A stretch of DNA of 64,000 bases, from assembly GCF_003990045.1 (NCBI RefSeq), contig NZ_RZGZ01000003.1, forward strand, positions 372,001-436,000, given 5' to 3'. The stretch comes from Labedella endophytica. Lineage in GTDB: Bacteria > Actinomycetota > Actinomycetes > Actinomycetales > Microbacteriaceae. This document shows positions 62,511-64,000 of this stretch, in pieces (position 1 is the stretch's first letter; each line of letters starts with the position of its first letter). The position numbers and the translations under genes were made by a program. The notes beneath the pieces are model-generated. The model had not been told where the DNA came from. It made no database searches and saw only the letters and a program-made list of their open reading frames with translations.

Positions 62511-62590
62511 TCCCGACCAGGCGCGCATCGCGCCCTCGTCGCGGGCCGAGGCGTCAGCCCGGGCTCCGGCGAGAACCTCCAGGAGAACTC

Positions 62591-63772
62591 GTGTCCGATC
62601 CTTCCACTCCCGTCCCTCCGCCCGCCGCCCCGGTGGCCGTCGTCGAACCGCGTCTGAGCCCCCTGAACGACGTGCACGTGGGCCTCGGGGCGACGTTCAC
62701 CGACTTCGCCGGGTGGGCCATGCCCGTGAAGTATTCGAGCGATCTCGCGGAGCATCACGCCGTCCGTTCGACGGCGGGAATCTTCGACATCTCGCACATG
62801 GGCGAGATCTCGGTCCGCGGTGCCGAGGCGTCCGCGTTCCTCGACGCGACACTCGCCGGGCGGCTGTCCGTCCTCCAGCTCATGCAGGCGAAGTACACGC
62901 TCCTCCTCAACGACGGCGGCGGCATCGTCGACGACCTCATCGTCTACCGCACGGGCGACGACGAGTTCCTCGTGGTGGCCAACGCGTCGAACCGGGACGC
63001 CGTTGCACGGGAGCTCGTCGGCGCCGCATCCGGCTTCGACGTCTCGGTCGACGACGTGAGCGACGGTATGGCCCTCATCGCCGTCCAGGGTCCCGCGGCG
63101 CAGGCCATCCTCGAACGCACGGACGGCCTCGCGATCGTCGCCGGTCAGGCCTCGCTCGCCGAGGTGCGCTACTACCGCGCGACCGCGGCGACGTTCGGGG
63201 ACGACGACGTGTTCATCGGGCGCACCGGCTACACGGGCGAGGACGGATTCGAGCTCTACGTCGCCGTGCACGACGCCGTCGCGCTCTGGTCGGCGATCAC
63301 CGTCGCGGGCGCCCCCCTCGGTCTCGTCCCTGCGGGACTCGCGTGCCGCGACACCCTCCGTCTCGAGGCCGGCATGCCGCTCTACGGCCACGAGCTCGAC
63401 GCGGACACCCTGCCCGTGCAGGCCGGCCTCGGTCGCGTCGTCGCGCTTGCGAAGGAGGGTGACTTCCGCGGTCGAGCCGCGATCGAGGCCGGCCCGGCCG
63501 ATGGCGCCCGTGTGCTCGTCGGTCTCGTCGCCGAGGGGCGTCGCGCCGGTCGTGCGGGTTACGCGGTGCTCGACGCGGACGGCACGGCCGTCGGCGAGAT
63601 CACGAGCGGGGCACTGTCGCCCACCCTCGGCCACCCCATCGCCCTCGCCTACGTCGCGCCCGAGTCGTCGGCCGTCGGCACCCCCCTCTCCCTCGACGTC
63701 CGCGGAACGCGCATCCCCGCGACCGTGACACCCCTCCCGTTCTACTCCCGGAAGAAAGAAGCGACCGCATGA
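62591..63772 (+). CDS. gcvT: Glycine cleavage system T protein (aminomethyltransferase)
   Basis: This 393-residue enzyme transfers the methylene group from the H-protein-bound intermediate to tetrahydrofolate, releasing ammonia. Landmarks are [33 protein letters not shown], the folate-binding [13 protein letters not shown], and [19 protein letters not shown]. The N-terminal 22 residues are a Pro-rich extension. GTG 62591 has CCAGGAGAA just upstream. It is controlled by the tandem glycine riboswitch and overlaps gcvH by ATGA. Confidence 0.96.
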   Translation: MSDPSTPVPPPAAPVAVVEPRLSPLNDVHVGLGATFTDFAGWAMPVKYSSDLAEHHAVRSTAGIFDISHMGEISVRGAEASAFLDATLAGRLSVLQLMQAKYTLLLNDGGGIVDDLIVYRTGDDEFLVVANASNRDAVARELVGAASGFDVSVDDVSDGMALIAVQGPAAQAILERTDGLAIVAGQASLAEVRYYRATAATFGDDDVFIGRTGYTGEDGFELYVAVHDAVALWSAITVAGAPLGLVPAGLACRDTLRLEAGMPLYGHELDADTLPVQAGLGRVVALAKEGDFRGRAAIEAGPADGARVLVGLVAEGRRAGRAGYAVLDADGTAVGEITSGALSPTLGHPIALAYVAPESSAVGTPLSLDVRGTRIPATVTPLPFYSRKKEATA

Positions 63773-64000
63773 CCGACCTCACCGCCCTCCACTACACCGC
63801 CGAGCACGAGTGGATCGCCGTCGACGGCGACGTCGCGACCGTCGGCATCACCGATTTCGCCGCGGACAAGCTCGGCGACGTCGTCTTCGTCGAGCTGCCC
63901 GAGGTGGGCGGCGAGGTCACCGGCGGCACCGTCGTCGGGGAGATCGAGTCCACGAAGTCGGTCGGTGAGCTCTACGCCCCCGTCGACGGCGAGGTCGTCG
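63769..64000 (+). CDS. gcvH: Glycine cleavage system H protein, partial
   Basis: These are the first 77 residues of the lipoyl carrier protein. [24 protein letters not shown] opens the hammerhead fold, and [18 protein letters not shown] carries the lipoylated lysine K63. The gene is cut by the right edge of the window. The ATG overlaps the gcvT stop (ATGA). The P protein gene gcvP would be expected further downstream. Confidence 0.95.
   Translation, partial: MTDLTALHYTAEHEWIAVDGDVATVGITDFAADKLGDVVFVELPEVGGEVTGGTVVGEIESTKSVGELYAPVDGEVV

Overview
This 64 kb window is chromosomal DNA from a high-GC actinobacterium, most likely a member of the Microbacteriaceae. The evidence is the strong G/C bias at third codon positions, frequent GTG starts, a mycothiol S-conjugate amidase (mca) beside greA and a DUF4307 gene, the eno-ftsB-DUF501 order, the fumC/carbonic anhydrase/DUF4245/xseB/xseA/ispH block, and many genes whose -10 box lies six bases before the start codon. 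There is no prophage, plasmid or CRISPR locus. Genus cannot be fixed from the sequence alone.

Layout. 1-10.5 kb: partial nhaA, an aldehyde dehydrogenase-mazG pair, an ABC exporter pair, hisS followed by an 80 bp x 4 tandem repeat, eno-ftsB-DUF501, and ndh. 10.5-20.2 kb: a tRNA-Leu(UAA), a rhodanese-like gene, a large Ig-repeat membrane protein, a PLP racemase/aldolase-like enzyme coupled to a sugar-lactone oxidase, lemA, an acetyltransferase, a Pro/Gln-repeat membrane protein and a YcaQ-type glycosylase. 20.3-31.7 kb: an AI-2E-family exporter, ilvA, greA, DUF4307/mca, hemolysin III, a cis-prenyltransferase, a PLP aminotransferase, PhoH, prepilin peptidase and an aminoglycoside kinase-like gene with a duplicated tail. 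31.7-43.4 kb: fumC, the carbonic anhydrase to xseA run, ispH, fba/glpX, rmuC, and a methyltransferase behind a 330 bp minisatellite. 43.6-56.1 kb: a DUF222-HNH protein, an EamA transporter, ychF, an SDR, a flavin oxidoreductase, a cysteine-free photolyase-like protein, three small genes including a barstar-like one, an M23 peptidase, an S9 peptidase and a SRPBCC protein. 56.2-64 kb: a five-gene nrtR-nadA-nadB-nadC-nifS operon with a candidate operator, then a tandem glycine riboswitch and gcvT-gcvH running off the end.

How the genes work together. The best-integrated module is NAD synthesis. NadB and NadA make quinolinate, NadC converts it to nicotinate mononucleotide, NifS can supply sulfur for the NadA cluster, and the Nudix-winged-helix NrtR is the probable regulator. 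Glycine cleavage is switched by its own riboswitch. Central carbon genes (eno, fba, glpX, fumC) and respiratory ndh are scattered singly.

The most unusual property is the density of short tandem repeats. More than a dozen arrays lie in 64 kb, almost all at gene 3' ends, C-terminal or N-terminal tails, or between genes. Two of them (hisS, the kinase) duplicate the end of a gene together with its stop codon. Other points worth a second look are a photolyase-family protein with no cysteine at all, a tRNA-Leu with a short variable loop, and a foreign-looking SDR gene flanked by a copy of the ychF 3' end.
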